This document shows positions 25,970 through 35,189 of a stretch of 64,000 nt of DNA, one piece after another (position 1 is the stretch's first letter; every line of letters begins with the position of its first letter). Made by a program: the position numbers and the translations under genes. The stretch lies in the NCBI RefSeq assembly GCF_042675645.1, contig NZ_JBHTJH010000005.1, positions 62,001-126,000 on the forward strand. The letters are read 5' to 3'. The notes under the pieces are model-generated. The model worked only from the letters and a program-made list of their open reading frames with translations. It was not told where the DNA came from and did no database searches. The DNA is from Sungkyunkwania multivorans. Its GTDB lineage: Bacteria; Bacteroidota; Bacteroidia; Flavobacteriales; Flavobacteriaceae.

Positions 25970-25997
25970 AGGTCTTAAATAAATTACTATATTTAAG

Positions 25998-26030
25998 TCC
26001 CGCTCTCCCGATGTCTCGGTGGCGGGATTT
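25998..26030 (+). terminator. Probable terminator
   Basis: TCCCGC pairs with GCGGGA, with an inner CCGA/TCGG pair, followed by TTTGTAATA. It lies between the small conserved gene and the GH3 fusion gene. Confidence 0.5.
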
Positions 26031-26106
26031 GTAATATAAATTGGATGCCTCAAAATATTTTGGAATAATAATTGTTTGATAGATCAGTACTAGTGTACAT
26101 CATCCT

Positions 26107-29034
26107 ATGATAGAGAAGAATTACATGCAGCGAATCGTTTTCCTCATTACCTTATTGAATTTCTCGTTGATCACTGCCCAGCAGATCGATCCTTTACTCG
26201 CCTCCAATGTGGAACATCAGGCAAAATGGGTAGATAGCATTTATGGCAATATGACGCTCCAGCAAAAGATTGGGCAGTTGTTCATGGTAGATGTTTTTTC
26301 TTCCAAAGAAAAACAGCACATCGATCGAATAAAGAAATTGATTACGGAACATCATATAGGTGGCATTATTTTCTCTAAGGGCGGACCGCAACGACAGGCG
26401 AAATTGAACAATGAATTTCAAGAACTATCGCAAGTACCTTTATTGATAGGGATGGATGCCGAATGGGGACTCGCTATGCGCCTAGACTCTACCTATGCCT
26501 TTCCCTGGAATATGACTTTGGGGGCCATTCAAGATAACAAGCTTATTGAGGCCGTTGGGAAACGGATTGGTGAACATAACAAACGACTTGGGGTGCATAT
26601 CAACTTTGCCCCAGATATCGATATCAATACCAATCCCGATAATCCAATCATTGGAAACAGGGCTTTTGGTGAAGATAAAGAAAATGTGACCTTAAAAGGA
26701 ATGGCCTTTGCTCGTGGAATGCAGCGTGCTGGTGTCTTGGCTTGCGGAAAGCATTTCCCTGGCCATGGAGATACGGATCAGGATTCGCACAAGACCTTAC
26801 CAACCATCAATTTTTCGGCGCAACGCATAGACAGCATCGAATTGTATCCGTATAGAAGATTGATCTCTGATGGTCTCGCCAGTGTGATGGTAGCCCATCT
26901 CAATGTCCCCAGCTTAGAATCGAGAGCTGGATATCCTTCGTCGATCTCCCAGAATATCGTCACTGATATTTTAAAACAACGATTAGGTTTCAACGGACTT
27001 ATATTTACCGATGCTCTAAATATGAAGGGCGCATCTAACTTTAGCGAACCGGGCGACATCGATTTGGCTGCCTTTCTTGCGGGCAATGATGTGTTATTGA
27101 TATCCGAGGATGTTTCAAAGGCATCGACCAAAATTGAAGAGGCCTATAACGATGGTGCTATTTCAGAAGAGCGCTTAGCGCACTCGGTGAAGAAGATACT
27201 CAAGGCAAAGTACAAAGTGGGTCTTCATGAATATTGCCCTGTAGAGAGGGAAAAACTCTTTGAAGAGCTTAACACCCCTGAAGATGATAAACTTTACAGC
27301 GAGCTGATCGAGGAAGCCATCACTGTGGTAAAGAACCAAGGTGCGATCCTTCCGATCAAGAATCTCGATAACAAAAAGATCGCCTATGTGCATATGGGTG
27401 ACGATTCTGGTTTGGATTTTTTAGAGACCCTTCAGAAGTATACTAAGGTAGACCAGATCAATGCAAGTAAATTGGATGAGATGATCACTAAGCTAAAACC
27501 TTATAATCTGGTCATCGTCGGTCTGCACAGGTCAAATGATAATCCATGGAAATCCTATAAGTTTACAGATAAGGAATTGGTATGGCTCTATGAGATCGCA
27601 AGAAATAACAATGTTATTCTAGATATTTTCGTAAAACCATATGCGCTCTTAGACTTAGCTTCTACCACCAATCTAGAAGGTGTGGTGGTCAGCTATCAGA
27701 ACAGCAAATATGCTCAAGAAGCCTCGGCGCAGATCATCTTCGGAGCGTTGAAAGCTAAAGGTAGACTCCCTGTGAGCGCCCATCAGGATTTCCCGGTTAA
27801 CACCTTTTGGGAGACCTCTTCGTTGAAGCGTCTGGGGTACACCTTGCCCAATCGTGTTGGTATCAATATGGAAAAACTAAAGAAAGTGGATACCTTAGCA
27901 CAGATGGTCATTGACTCGGCAATGTCCCCCGGAGCCCAGATATTGATCGCTAGACGTGGGAAAGTGATCTACCATAAAGCATTTGGGAAACATACCTATA
28001 ATAGCAAAAGGGTGAAATGGAATGATATCTATGACGTGGCATCACTTACAAAGATCCTCGCCACTTTGCCTATGGTCATGAAACTAGAGGAGCGTGGTAA
28101 GTTAAAAATGAATACCCGACTCAGGGTGATGTTGCCAGAGATCACAGGTTCCAACAAAGATTCCTTGACCTTGATCACGATGTTGAGCCATTATGCTCGA
28201 TTGAAACCTTGGATCCCCTTTTATCTAAGGACCCTGGACACCGTTAATCGATTGCCGCTAAAGGAATATTATCGGTCCAAACCTTCAAAGAAGTTTGGTA
28301 TAAAGATCATGGACAATATGTTCTTGCGTAACGATTATAAAGACACCATATTCAACAGAATTGTGGAAAGCGATCTTCGGCAACGCCTTGAATATAAGTA
28401 TAGCGACCTTCCATACTACTTGATGAAACGGTACATAGAAAAGGAATACCTTGAATCTTTGGATATGCTGGTGCAAAATAATTTTTACAAATCCTTGGGA
28501 GCTAATTATACGACCTATAATCCCTTGGAAAAGTTTAACAAAAATATGATAGTCCCTAGCGAAATAGATGACTATTTTAGATATCAGAAAGTACATGGCT
28601 ATGTGCACGACATGGGTGCCGCCATGCAGAATGGCGTTGGAGGCCACGCAGGACTATTTACCAATGCGAATGATGTGGCAAAGATCATGCAGATGTACTT
28701 ACAGAAAGGATATTATGGTGGTAGGCGTTATTTACAGTCTAAAACAATTGATAAATTTAATACCTGCTATTATTGTGAAGAGGATAATAGACGTGGTGTA
28801 GGCTTTGACAAACCACAGCTAGATGAGGTTGGCCCAACCTGCGGTTGTGTTTCCATGACAAGTTTTGGACATTCGGGCTTTACAGGGACTTATACCTGGG
28901 CAGACCCAGAACAAGAGTTGGTCTATGTTTTTTTATCCAACCGAACCTACCCAACGATGTCCAACAGAAAACTGATCCGTACAGATATTCGGACCAAGAT
29001 ACAACAGGCCATCTACGATGCCATCGAGGAATGA
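26107..29034 (+). CDS. GH3 beta-N-acetylhexosaminidase fused to a serine beta-lactamase-like domain
   Basis: The 975-residue exported protein has a signal peptide (MQRIVFLITLLNFSLITAQ; ATG 26107 or 26125). Residues about 35-390 are a GH3 domain of the NagZ type, with KHFPGHGDTDQDSH (catalytic His/Asp) and GLIFTDALNMKGA (nucleophile Asp). A GH3 C-terminal-like domain spans about 400-565. A serine beta-lactamase/esterase domain spans about 590-975, with Ser646-Leu-Thr-Lys649, YSDLPYYLM as the Tyr motif, and HSGFTGT replacing the usual KTG. It probably processes murein fragments in the periplasm. The fusion is known in Bacteroidota. It ends 74 bp before bshA. Confidence 0.92.
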   Translation: MIEKNYMQRIVFLITLLNFSLITAQQIDPLLASNVEHQAKWVDSIYGNMTLQQKIGQLFMVDVFSSKEKQHIDRIKKLITEHHIGGIIFSKGGPQRQAKLNNEFQELSQVPLLIGMDAEWGLAMRLDSTYAFPWNMTLGAIQDNKLIEAVGKRIGEHNKRLGVHINFAPDIDINTNPDNPIIGNRAFGEDKENVTLKGMAFARGMQRAGVLACGKHFPGHGDTDQDSHKTLPTINFSAQRIDSIELYPYRRLISDGLASVMVAHLNVPSLESRAGYPSSISQNIVTDILKQRLGFNGLIFTDALNMKGASNFSEPGDIDLAAFLAGNDVLLISEDVSKASTKIEEAYNDGAISEERLAHSVKKILKAKYKVGLHEYCPVEREKLFEELNTPEDDKLYSELIEEAITVVKNQGAILPIKNLDNKKIAYVHMGDDSGLDFLETLQKYTKVDQINASKLDEMITKLKPYNLVIVGLHRSNDNPWKSYKFTDKELVWLYEIARNNNVILDIFVKPYALLDLASTTNLEGVVVSYQNSKYAQEASAQIIFGALKAKGRLPVSAHQDFPVNTFWETSSLKRLGYTLPNRVGINMEKLKKVDTLAQMVIDSAMSPGAQILIARRGKVIYHKAFGKHTYNSKRVKWNDIYDVASLTKILATLPMVMKLEERGKLKMNTRLRVMLPEITGSNKDSLTLITMLSHYARLKPWIPFYLRTLDTVNRLPLKEYYRSKPSKKFGIKIMDNMFLRNDYKDTIFNRIVESDLRQRLEYKYSDLPYYLMKRYIEKEYLESLDMLVQNNFYKSLGANYTTYNPLEKFNKNMIVPSEIDDYFRYQKVHGYVHDMGAAMQNGVGGHAGLFTNANDVAKIMQMYLQKGYYGGRRYLQSKTIDKFNTCYYCEEDNRRGVGFDKPQLDEVGPTCGCVSMTSFGHSGFTGTYTWADPEQELVYVFLSNRTYPTMSNRKLIRTDIRTKIQQAIYDAIEE

Positions 29035-29108
29035 CGAAGAGACATGAGGAGAAGGTTATTCCTGGTGCCAAAGAATTTAACTTATTAACCAACATCTAAA
29101 AACAAGAA

Positions 29109-30236
29109 ATGAGAATCGCCATAGTTTGCTATCCTACTTTCGGAGGTAGTGGTGTTGTCGCTACAGAATTAGGTTTGGCACTTGCCAATAGAGGGCACGA
29201 AATACATTTCATCACCTACAAGCAGCCTGTACGTCTTGCACTTTTAGGCGAACACGTACATTTTCATGAAGTGCATGTTCCCGACTATCCGCTGTTCCAT
29301 TATCAACCCTATGAGTTGGCCTTGTCCAGCAAGTTGGTCGATATGGTAAAATTATACCGAATAGAGTTGCTACACGTGCATTACGCCATTCCTCATGCCT
29401 ATGCCGGATATATGGCCAAACAAATGCTCGCCGCAGAGGGGATATCCATTCCCATGGTAACGACCTTGCACGGAACAGATATCACCCTCGTTGGAAGTCA
29501 TCCCAATTATCGCCCGGCGGTAACCTTTAGTATCAACGAATCTGATGTGGTCACTTCGGTGTCCGAGAGTCTTAGAAAAGATACCATGAAGCTTTTTAAC
29601 ATCAAAAAGCAGATCGAGGTAGTACCGAATTTCATAGAGGTGGATAAACATGACTTTCAATTCACCGATTGTCAACGCAGTATCATGGCAAATGATGATG
29701 AAAAGATCATCACCCACATCAGTAACTTCAGATCTGTAAAGCGGATTCCAGATGTGATCAGGGTCTTTTATGAGATCCAACGGAAAACACCTGCAAAACT
29801 GATGATGGTAGGTGAAGGCCCAGAAAAAGAACCAGCCGAACTTCTATGTGACCAGTTGGGAATTCTAGATAAGGTCGTCTTCCTAGGCAATAGCAATGAG
29901 ATCGATCGTATTCTCTGTTTTTCAGACCTTTTCTTGTTACCATCAGAGACCGAGAGTTTTGGTTTGGCTGCATTGGAAGCAATGATATCAAAAGTACCTG
30001 TCATCTCTAGCAATACAGGCGGTATCCCCGAGGTCAATAAGCATGGAGTTTCAGGTTATCTCAGCGACGTAGGCGATGTCATCGATATGGCGAAAAATGC
30101 ATTAGAGATCCTAAAGGATGAAGAAACCTTGGAGAAGTTTAAGCAAAATGCCTACGATGAGGCAAAGAAGTTCGACATCAATAATATCGTACCTTTATAT
30201 GAACAGATCTATGATAAGGCATTCTCGATGGCGTAA
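29109..30236 (+). CDS. bshA: N-acetyl-alpha-D-glucosaminyl L-malate synthase (bacillithiol)
   Basis: The 375-residue GT4 enzyme transfers GlcNAc from UDP-GlcNAc to L-malate, the first step of bacillithiol synthesis. The BshA signature is strong: MRIAIVCYPTFGGSGVVATELGLALANRGHEIHFI at the start, HYQPYELALSSKLVDMV, LHVHYAIPHAYAGYMAKQM, TLHGTDITLVG, and the GT-B donor region LLPSETESFGLAALEAM and GGIPEVNKHGVSGYL. It follows the GH3 fusion gene. The bshB and bshC genes are not in the window. Confidence 0.95.
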   Translation: MRIAIVCYPTFGGSGVVATELGLALANRGHEIHFITYKQPVRLALLGEHVHFHEVHVPDYPLFHYQPYELALSSKLVDMVKLYRIELLHVHYAIPHAYAGYMAKQMLAAEGISIPMVTTLHGTDITLVGSHPNYRPAVTFSINESDVVTSVSESLRKDTMKLFNIKKQIEVVPNFIEVDKHDFQFTDCQRSIMANDDEKIITHISNFRSVKRIPDVIRVFYEIQRKTPAKLMMVGEGPEKEPAELLCDQLGILDKVVFLGNSNEIDRILCFSDLFLLPSETESFGLAALEAMISKVPVISSNTGGIPEVNKHGVSGYLSDVGDVIDMAKNALEILKDEETLEKFKQNAYDEAKKFDINNIVPLYEQIYDKAFSMA

Positions 30237-30340
30237 CTAACCCCGCTTCAATTTTTATATGATATGAGCTCGAAGAAGTTTTATTGTTAATGACCATCAA
30301 GACGATTAGCATCTTCAAGGCACTAAAAAATTCTAAAAAA

Positions 30341-30850
30341 ATGAAAAGTATCTTTTTAGTTCTTTTGACCATCATCCTTTCGTGTGGCGGAAGTAGATCT
30401 CCGGTCAACAATGAACAGCAACCTGATAAAACGAAAAATGAAAGACCGATGAGTATTTCGCAAGAGAAAAAATACGAAGTATTGGTGCAGGACGCCTCGG
30501 GTGGTCCTGTGGAGCCTCAGATCCTGGTAATCAAAGAACCCAAGGCCCTTCAGGATTTCTATATAAAGATCAACATGACACGTCGCCCCGGATACCCTTT
30601 ACCCAATATCGATTTTGACAAGGAAATGGTCGTCATCCTGTGTATGGGGCAAAAGAACACCGGAGGATATTCCATAGACATAGATTCCGTAGAAGAACTG
30701 GAAGGAACTCGAAGAATATGGGTCAGAGAAAATGGTCCTGGACCTAATGATATGGCCACGATGGCGCTCACAGAGCCGTTTTGTATTGTAAAAATGACCG
30801 CTACGGATAAGAAGATCGTTTTTGAGAAGGTACAAGTTTCAAAAAAATAA
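30341..30850 (+). CDS. PrcB-like lipoprotein
   Basis: The product from ATG 30341 has 169 residues and a lipoprotein signal MKSIFLVLLTIILSCGGS (lipid Cys15). A longer frame from 30284 would put 19 basic residues before the signal and is unlikely. The C-terminal half fits the PrcB domain: the YKNLVVL-type core appears here as FDKEMVVILCMGQKNTGGYSIDIDSVEE, ending MTATDKKIVFEKVQV. PrcB partners the PrtP protease complex in Treponema. The role here is unknown. The gene lies just before the FabG operon. Confidence 0.75.
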   Translation: MKSIFLVLLTIILSCGGSRSPVNNEQQPDKTKNERPMSISQEKKYEVLVQDASGGPVEPQILVIKEPKALQDFYIKINMTRRPGYPLPNIDFDKEMVVILCMGQKNTGGYSIDIDSVEELEGTRRIWVRENGPGPNDMATMALTEPFCIVKMTATDKKIVFEKVQVSKK

Positions 30851-30882
30851 AAGAATAGCTTACCAATAACCAACCACATGCT

Positions 30883-31620
30883 ATGAGATTAGAAAATAAA
30901 GTAGCCATCATCACTGGCGGCGCACGCGGTATCGGCAAGGCCGTTGCAGAACTCTTCGCCAAAGAGGGTGCCAAGGTCATTATTTGGGACCTGCTGCCCG
31001 AAGGAATAGAGACAGCCGAAGGTATTAAAAAATTGGGAGGGGAAGCCGAATTCACCAGTATTTCGGTCACCGATAGAGCCGCCATTGAAACCGAAGCCGC
31101 CAGGATCCATTCAAAATTTGGGAAAATCGATATCCTCATCAATAATGCGGGCATTACCAAGGACCGAACACTCCACAAAATGAGTGACGAGGAGTGGGAC
31201 GCGGTGATCGATGTGAATTTGAAGGGGGTCTTTCTTTGTACGCAGATCGTTTCAAAATACATGAAGGAAGCTGGCTATGGTCGCATTGTTTCAGCTGCCT
31301 CCAATGTTGGTTTGCGAGGCAATTTTGGGCAGACCAACTACTCGGCGACCAAGGCAGGCGTGATCGCCATGTCCAAGACATGGACCATGGAATTGGGCAA
31401 ATATGGGATAACGGCAAATGCGTTGGCACCAGGATTTACACTTACCGAAATGACCGAACAGATCCCGAAAGAACGTTTAGACGGAATTAAATCCCAGATT
31501 CCTTTACAGAAGGCCGCGTCGCCAATGGACATCGCTTATGGATATTTGTACTTGGCCTCGGACGAAGCCTCCTTTGTCTCAGGGATCTGTTTAACTATCG
31601 ATGGGGGAATTTCTAGATAA
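30883..31620 (+). CDS. FabG-like short-chain dehydrogenase/reductase
   Basis: The 245-residue protein is a full-length SDR of the 3-oxoacyl-ACP reductase type. It shows the cofactor motif TGGARGIGKAVAELF, NNAGITKDRTLHKMSDEEWD, a Ser near 138 (VSAASNVGLRG), the catalytic NYSATKAGVIAMSK (Tyr and Lys), and VSGICLTIDGGIS at the end. It reduces or oxidises a hydroxy/keto group with NAD(P)H. Because it opens an operon with MaoC, DUF2855, dehalogenase and nitronate-monooxygenase genes, it more likely acts on a specialised substrate than in primary fatty acid synthesis. Confidence 0.92.
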   Translation: MRLENKVAIITGGARGIGKAVAELFAKEGAKVIIWDLLPEGIETAEGIKKLGGEAEFTSISVTDRAAIETEAARIHSKFGKIDILINNAGITKDRTLHKMSDEEWDAVIDVNLKGVFLCTQIVSKYMKEAGYGRIVSAASNVGLRGNFGQTNYSATKAGVIAMSKTWTMELGKYGITANALAPGFTLTEMTEQIPKERLDGIKSQIPLQKAASPMDIAYGYLYLASDEASFVSGICLTIDGGISR

Positions 31621-31691
31621 CGCACTTTTTCATTTCTTTCTAGAAGTGCAAAAGATCAAACGGTTGATCAGGCTAACCAATAATCACATGT

Positions 31692-32156
31692 ATGGACCAA
31701 CTTATCTGTAAAGATCTCACTTCATTTAAAACATACGAAGGCAAAGACCTTCCAACCGGAAAATGGCTGACCGTTAGCCAAAAAATGATCAATTCCTTTG
31801 CTGAGGCGACACAGGATTTTCAATGGATCCATGTGGACATTGCGAAGTCCAAAAAGCATTCGCCTTTCAAAAAACCGATTGCTCACGGCTTTCTATCGGT
31901 CTCGTTATTGTCAAAAATGCTAACGGATATCGTTACCGTTGAAAGTGTGAAGATGGGAGTGAATTATGGCCTGAATAAGGTGCGATTTCCGCATCCTGTT
32001 CCTGTGGATAGCAGACTGCGCTTACATGGGAAAATCGAAAAGACAGAACCCTATGGCGATAATGGCCTTAAAATTACGTGGGTTTGTACCATAGAGATCG
32101 AGAATGTTGAAAAACCTGCCTGTGTGGCCGAGTTTGTTTCACTTATGTTTGAATAA
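31692..32156 (+). CDS. MaoC-family hot-dog-fold dehydratase
   Basis: The 154-residue protein has the MaoC hydratase pattern: TVSQKMINSFAEATQDFQWIHVD, then PIAHGFLSVSLLSKM, giving the catalytic Asp/His region (DFQWIHVD and IAHGFL). MaoC enzymes hydrate the 2,3 double bond of enoyl-CoA or enoyl-ACP compounds. The N-terminal KTYEGKDLPTGKWL segment is typical. It is second in the operon, 71 bp after the SDR gene and 8 bp before the DUF2855 gene, so it may supply or consume a hydroxyacyl intermediate of the SDR. Confidence 0.92.
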   Translation: MDQLICKDLTSFKTYEGKDLPTGKWLTVSQKMINSFAEATQDFQWIHVDIAKSKKHSPFKKPIAHGFLSVSLLSKMLTDIVTVESVKMGVNYGLNKVRFPHPVPVDSRLRLHGKIEKTEPYGDNGLKITWVCTIEIENVEKPACVAEFVSLMFE

Positions 32157-32164
32157 CTACCGCT

Positions 32165-33247
32165 ATGACCTATACCAATCATCAGTTTTTAGTAAATAAG
32201 TCCAATATCACCGAAGCCATCTTCAAAGAGGAAACCATTGATGACCTTCAAGAAGGGGAAGTACTTTTAAGCATCGATTACTATGCCTTCACCGCAAATA
32301 ATATCACTTATGCCGTCGTAGGCGATACGATCGGCTATTGGCACTTTTTCCCAGCTCCCTCACCTTACGGAATCATTCCAGCTTGGGGATTTGCCACGGT
32401 GGTTGCTTCAAAGGACGATTCGATCTCAAAAGGGGAACGGTATTATGGGTATTATCCCATGAGCGATTATTTGAAAGTGACACCCATAAAAAAGAGTCCC
32501 CTTGGTTTTGTAGACGCAACAGCACACAGACAAGAGCTTCCTGCGATATACAATTTCTACACAAATACGGCCTCTGATCCGATGTACGAAAAGGCACGAG
32601 AAGGTTTTCAACCTATTTTGGGCCCACTGTTCGTCACCTCGTTTCTATGCTATTATTTTTTAAAAGACGAAGCTTTTTTCGGTGCCGATCAAGTAATTCT
32701 AACCAGTGCGTCCTCAAAGACCGCTTTGGCGCTTGCATTTATGCTAGGTCAACATAAAAAGGAGGATGGTAAAAAGATCATTGCCTTGACCTCTGGAAAG
32801 CATGTGGATTTCCTTGAAGAAACAAATTTTTATGATAAAGTGATCGCCTATGACCAAGTGGACGAAGCGCTCGATAAGACCGCTTCAGTAGTGGTGGATT
32901 TTGCAGGAAATACCGATCTGTTGGTGAAATTATATAAAGTTCTGAACTCAGAATTGCTATACACCGCATTGATTGGATGGACAGATTGGACCGCAGAAAA
33001 AGAGTTTAAGGCACTTCCGCGGGCCAAGTTCTTTTTCGCTCCAGACCATATCAAAAAACGCTATGAGGAATGGGGAGTTGAAAGGACGAATTCCGAAATG
33101 GGAGGTTTTTTGAAGCAATATATAGCAATTGTTTCTGAACATATTGAACTTCAGCACATATCCGAAAAGGAAACATTCCTTGATTTTTATCAGCGGATGC
33201 TTAAGGGAAAAGTAGATCCATCTAAGGGCTATCTCATACACTTATAA
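32165..33247 (+). CDS. DUF2855 family protein
   Basis: The 360-residue protein matches the DUF2855 pattern: LVNKSNITEAIFKEETIDDLQEGEVLLSIDYYAFTANNITYAVVGD, followed by an unusual HFFPAPSPYGIIPAWGFATVV segment and a C-terminal part of Rossmann type (QVILTSASSKTALALAFML). The fold suggests a relative of zinc-free medium-chain dehydrogenases, but the activity is unknown. It is tightly coupled: 8 bp after the MaoC gene and 12 bp before the dehalogenase start. Confidence 0.8.
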   Translation: MTYTNHQFLVNKSNITEAIFKEETIDDLQEGEVLLSIDYYAFTANNITYAVVGDTIGYWHFFPAPSPYGIIPAWGFATVVASKDDSISKGERYYGYYPMSDYLKVTPIKKSPLGFVDATAHRQELPAIYNFYTNTASDPMYEKAREGFQPILGPLFVTSFLCYYFLKDEAFFGADQVILTSASSKTALALAFMLGQHKKEDGKKIIALTSGKHVDFLEETNFYDKVIAYDQVDEALDKTASVVVDFAGNTDLLVKLYKVLNSELLYTALIGWTDWTAEKEFKALPRAKFFFAPDHIKKRYEEWGVERTNSEMGGFLKQYIAIVSEHIELQHISEKETFLDFYQRMLKGKVDPSKGYLIHL

Positions 33248-33259
33248 ACGTTGTTCTAT

Positions 33260-34153
33260 ATGAAGATCTTAAAAACACCTGCTTCCCGATTTGAAAACCT
33301 ACCGGATTATCCTTTTCAGTCCAACTTCTGCGAAATGGCCGAGGGATTGCGAATGCATTACCTGGATGAAGGTGATGGTCCCATAGTGCTTTTACTCCAT
33401 GGCGAACCAAGCTGGTCGTTTTTATACCGAAAGATGATCCCGATCTTTAAAGATGCAGGATTTAGGGTCATAGCTCCAGATCTTATCGGTTTCGGAAAGT
33501 CTGACAAACCTTCGGAGACGTCCGACTATAGTTTTCAGAATCATATCGATTGGTTAAAGCAATTGATATTCAAATTGGGATTGAAGGACATCAATCTATT
33601 CTGCCAAGATTGGGGTGGACTCACAGGATTAAGAATCGCTGCCGAGGAAGCGCAGCTTTTTAGTCGCATCGTCGTCTCAAATACCTTTCTTCCCATGTCT
33701 GGTCTAAAGGCCAATGAAGCATTTAGGAATTGGCGAGACTTTTCTCAGAAGGTGCCAGAATTTCCTGTGTCAACGATCTTACAAAAGGCTACGGTCTCAG
33801 AATTATCAAAAGAAATCCTAGCAGCCTACGACGCTCCTTTCCCTGATGAGACCTTTAAATCTGGGGCGAGAATATTTCCCGCCTTGGTACCTTTTGAAGG
33901 AGAGGATCCTCATAATGCATTACCAGCCTGTGACGCCGCCTGGGAAGTTTTAAAAAAATGGACAAAGCCACTGTTGACCCTCTTTGGTGATTCGGATCCC
34001 ATCATGAAAGGGGGTGACAAATACTTCCAATTGGCAGTTCCAGGAGCTAAGGGTCAAGAACATCGGGAAATTAAGGGTGGCGGACATTTTATTCAGGAAG
34101 ATGCGGGCGAAGAATTGGCCAAATTAATGATCGCGTTCATCCAGAAAAACTAA
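33260..34153 (+). CDS. Haloalkane dehalogenase, HLD-I type
   Basis: The 297-residue alpha/beta hydrolase hydrolyses carbon-halogen bonds to give an alcohol and halide. Key residues are the oxyanion HGEPSWSFLYR (Trp52), nucleophile Asp117 with Trp118 in FCQDWGG, an acid at Asp246 (FGDSDPIMKGG) and His276 in GGGHFIQED. The HGEP motif and the Asp-Trp nucleophile pair match the HLD-I group (DhlA-like). The ATG at 33260 is preferred over a TTG three codons earlier. Halogenated natural products are common in seawater, so a marine substrate is plausible, but none is shown. Confidence 0.88.
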   Translation: MKILKTPASRFENLPDYPFQSNFCEMAEGLRMHYLDEGDGPIVLLLHGEPSWSFLYRKMIPIFKDAGFRVIAPDLIGFGKSDKPSETSDYSFQNHIDWLKQLIFKLGLKDINLFCQDWGGLTGLRIAAEEAQLFSRIVVSNTFLPMSGLKANEAFRNWRDFSQKVPEFPVSTILQKATVSELSKEILAAYDAPFPDETFKSGARIFPALVPFEGEDPHNALPACDAAWEVLKKWTKPLLTLFGDSDPIMKGGDKYFQLAVPGAKGQEHREIKGGGHFIQEDAGEELAKLMIAFIQKN

Positions 34154-34193
34154 ATACATTCCACTATCTTTAGCCCACAAAAATATCTCTACT

Positions 34194-35168
34194 ATGAAGC
34201 AAAGTACACCACCCTTTATCGATGCTCTTACGTTACCAGCAGTAGCGGCACCCATGTTTTTGATCTCTGGCCCAAAAATGGTCATCGAATGTTGTAAGAA
34301 TGGGATCGTCGGGACTTTTCCTGCGCTAAATCAGCGAACAAGTGAAGGTTTCGAGGAGTGGTTGATAGAGATAAAGACGGCACTGGCTGACTTTGAGTCC
34401 GAAACCGGAAAAAAAGCAGCGCCTTTTGGTGTGAATTTGATCGTACATCATTCCAACCCGCGATTGGAGGCCGATCTTAAATTGTGTGTAAAGCATCGAG
34501 TTCCTTTGATCATCACCTCTTTGGGAGCCGTTTCTCAATTGGTGGATGCTGTGCATAGTTATGGTGGCCTGGTCTACCACGATGTGATCAAAAAGCGTCA
34601 CGCCGAGAAGGCTGCCGAAGCTGGTGTAGATGGTTTGATCCTTGTGGCTGCTGGTGCTGGCGGTCATGCAGGCACGATCAATCCAATGCCTTTTATTGCT
34701 GAAATACGTAGTTTTTATAAAAAAACGATTCTACTTTCGGGATGTATAAGTACGGGTAGAGATATTGCCTCTGCCATGCAAATGGGGGCTGATCTCGCCT
34801 ATATGGGAACGCGATTTATCAATACGGAAGAAAGCAAAGCTCCAGATGGGTATCGCGAGATGATCATCGATGCTGGCGCGAGCGATATTGTATACACAGC
34901 AGCCATTTCTGGTGTTGCCGCAAATTTCTTGGGACCCAGTTTGCAGGCGATGGGCATTACCGAAGAACAATTGAAGGCGACAGGAAAGATCGATTTTGGA
35001 AAGGAGATGGATACCGAAGCGAAGGCTTGGAAGACGATATGGTCTGCTGGACAAGGCGTTACGAGTATCAAGGATGTAAAATCTGTTGCCGATCTGATCG
35101 AAACTTTAAAAGACGAATTCAAAGTGGCGATCCAAGAGCAAACGACCTTGTTGGAGCGGTTTGTATGA
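34194..35168 (+). CDS. Nitronate monooxygenase-like NAD(P)H-dependent flavin oxidoreductase
   Basis: The 324-residue TIM-barrel FMN protein fits the nitronate monooxygenase family, which oxidises alkyl nitronates to carbonyl compounds and nitrite. Motifs include VAAPMFLISGP at the N-terminus, PFGVNLIV, ITSLGAV, GADGLI-type VDGLILVAAGAGGHAG with the catalytic His158, LSGCISTGRDIASAMQMGADLAYMGTRFI and VYTAAISGVAANFL. It closes the operon, 40 bp after the dehalogenase gene. Nitronate activity is a family-level inference; related enzymes also act as enoyl reductases. Confidence 0.88.
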   Translation: MKQSTPPFIDALTLPAVAAPMFLISGPKMVIECCKNGIVGTFPALNQRTSEGFEEWLIEIKTALADFESETGKKAAPFGVNLIVHHSNPRLEADLKLCVKHRVPLIITSLGAVSQLVDAVHSYGGLVYHDVIKKRHAEKAAEAGVDGLILVAAGAGGHAGTINPMPFIAEIRSFYKKTILLSGCISTGRDIASAMQMGADLAYMGTRFINTEESKAPDGYREMIIDAGASDIVYTAAISGVAANFLGPSLQAMGITEEQLKATGKIDFGKEMDTEAKAWKTIWSAGQGVTSIKDVKSVADLIETLKDEFKVAIQEQTTLLERFV

Positions 35169-35189
35169 ACGATAAGGGGATACGATAAT

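Noticed and set aside
5131..30293. A 15-16 base identity (GTTTTATTGTTAATGA) shared by the gaps at about 5131 and 30278
   Set aside because: In AT-rich DNA of this length an exact match of this size is expected by chance, and the flanks do not match.
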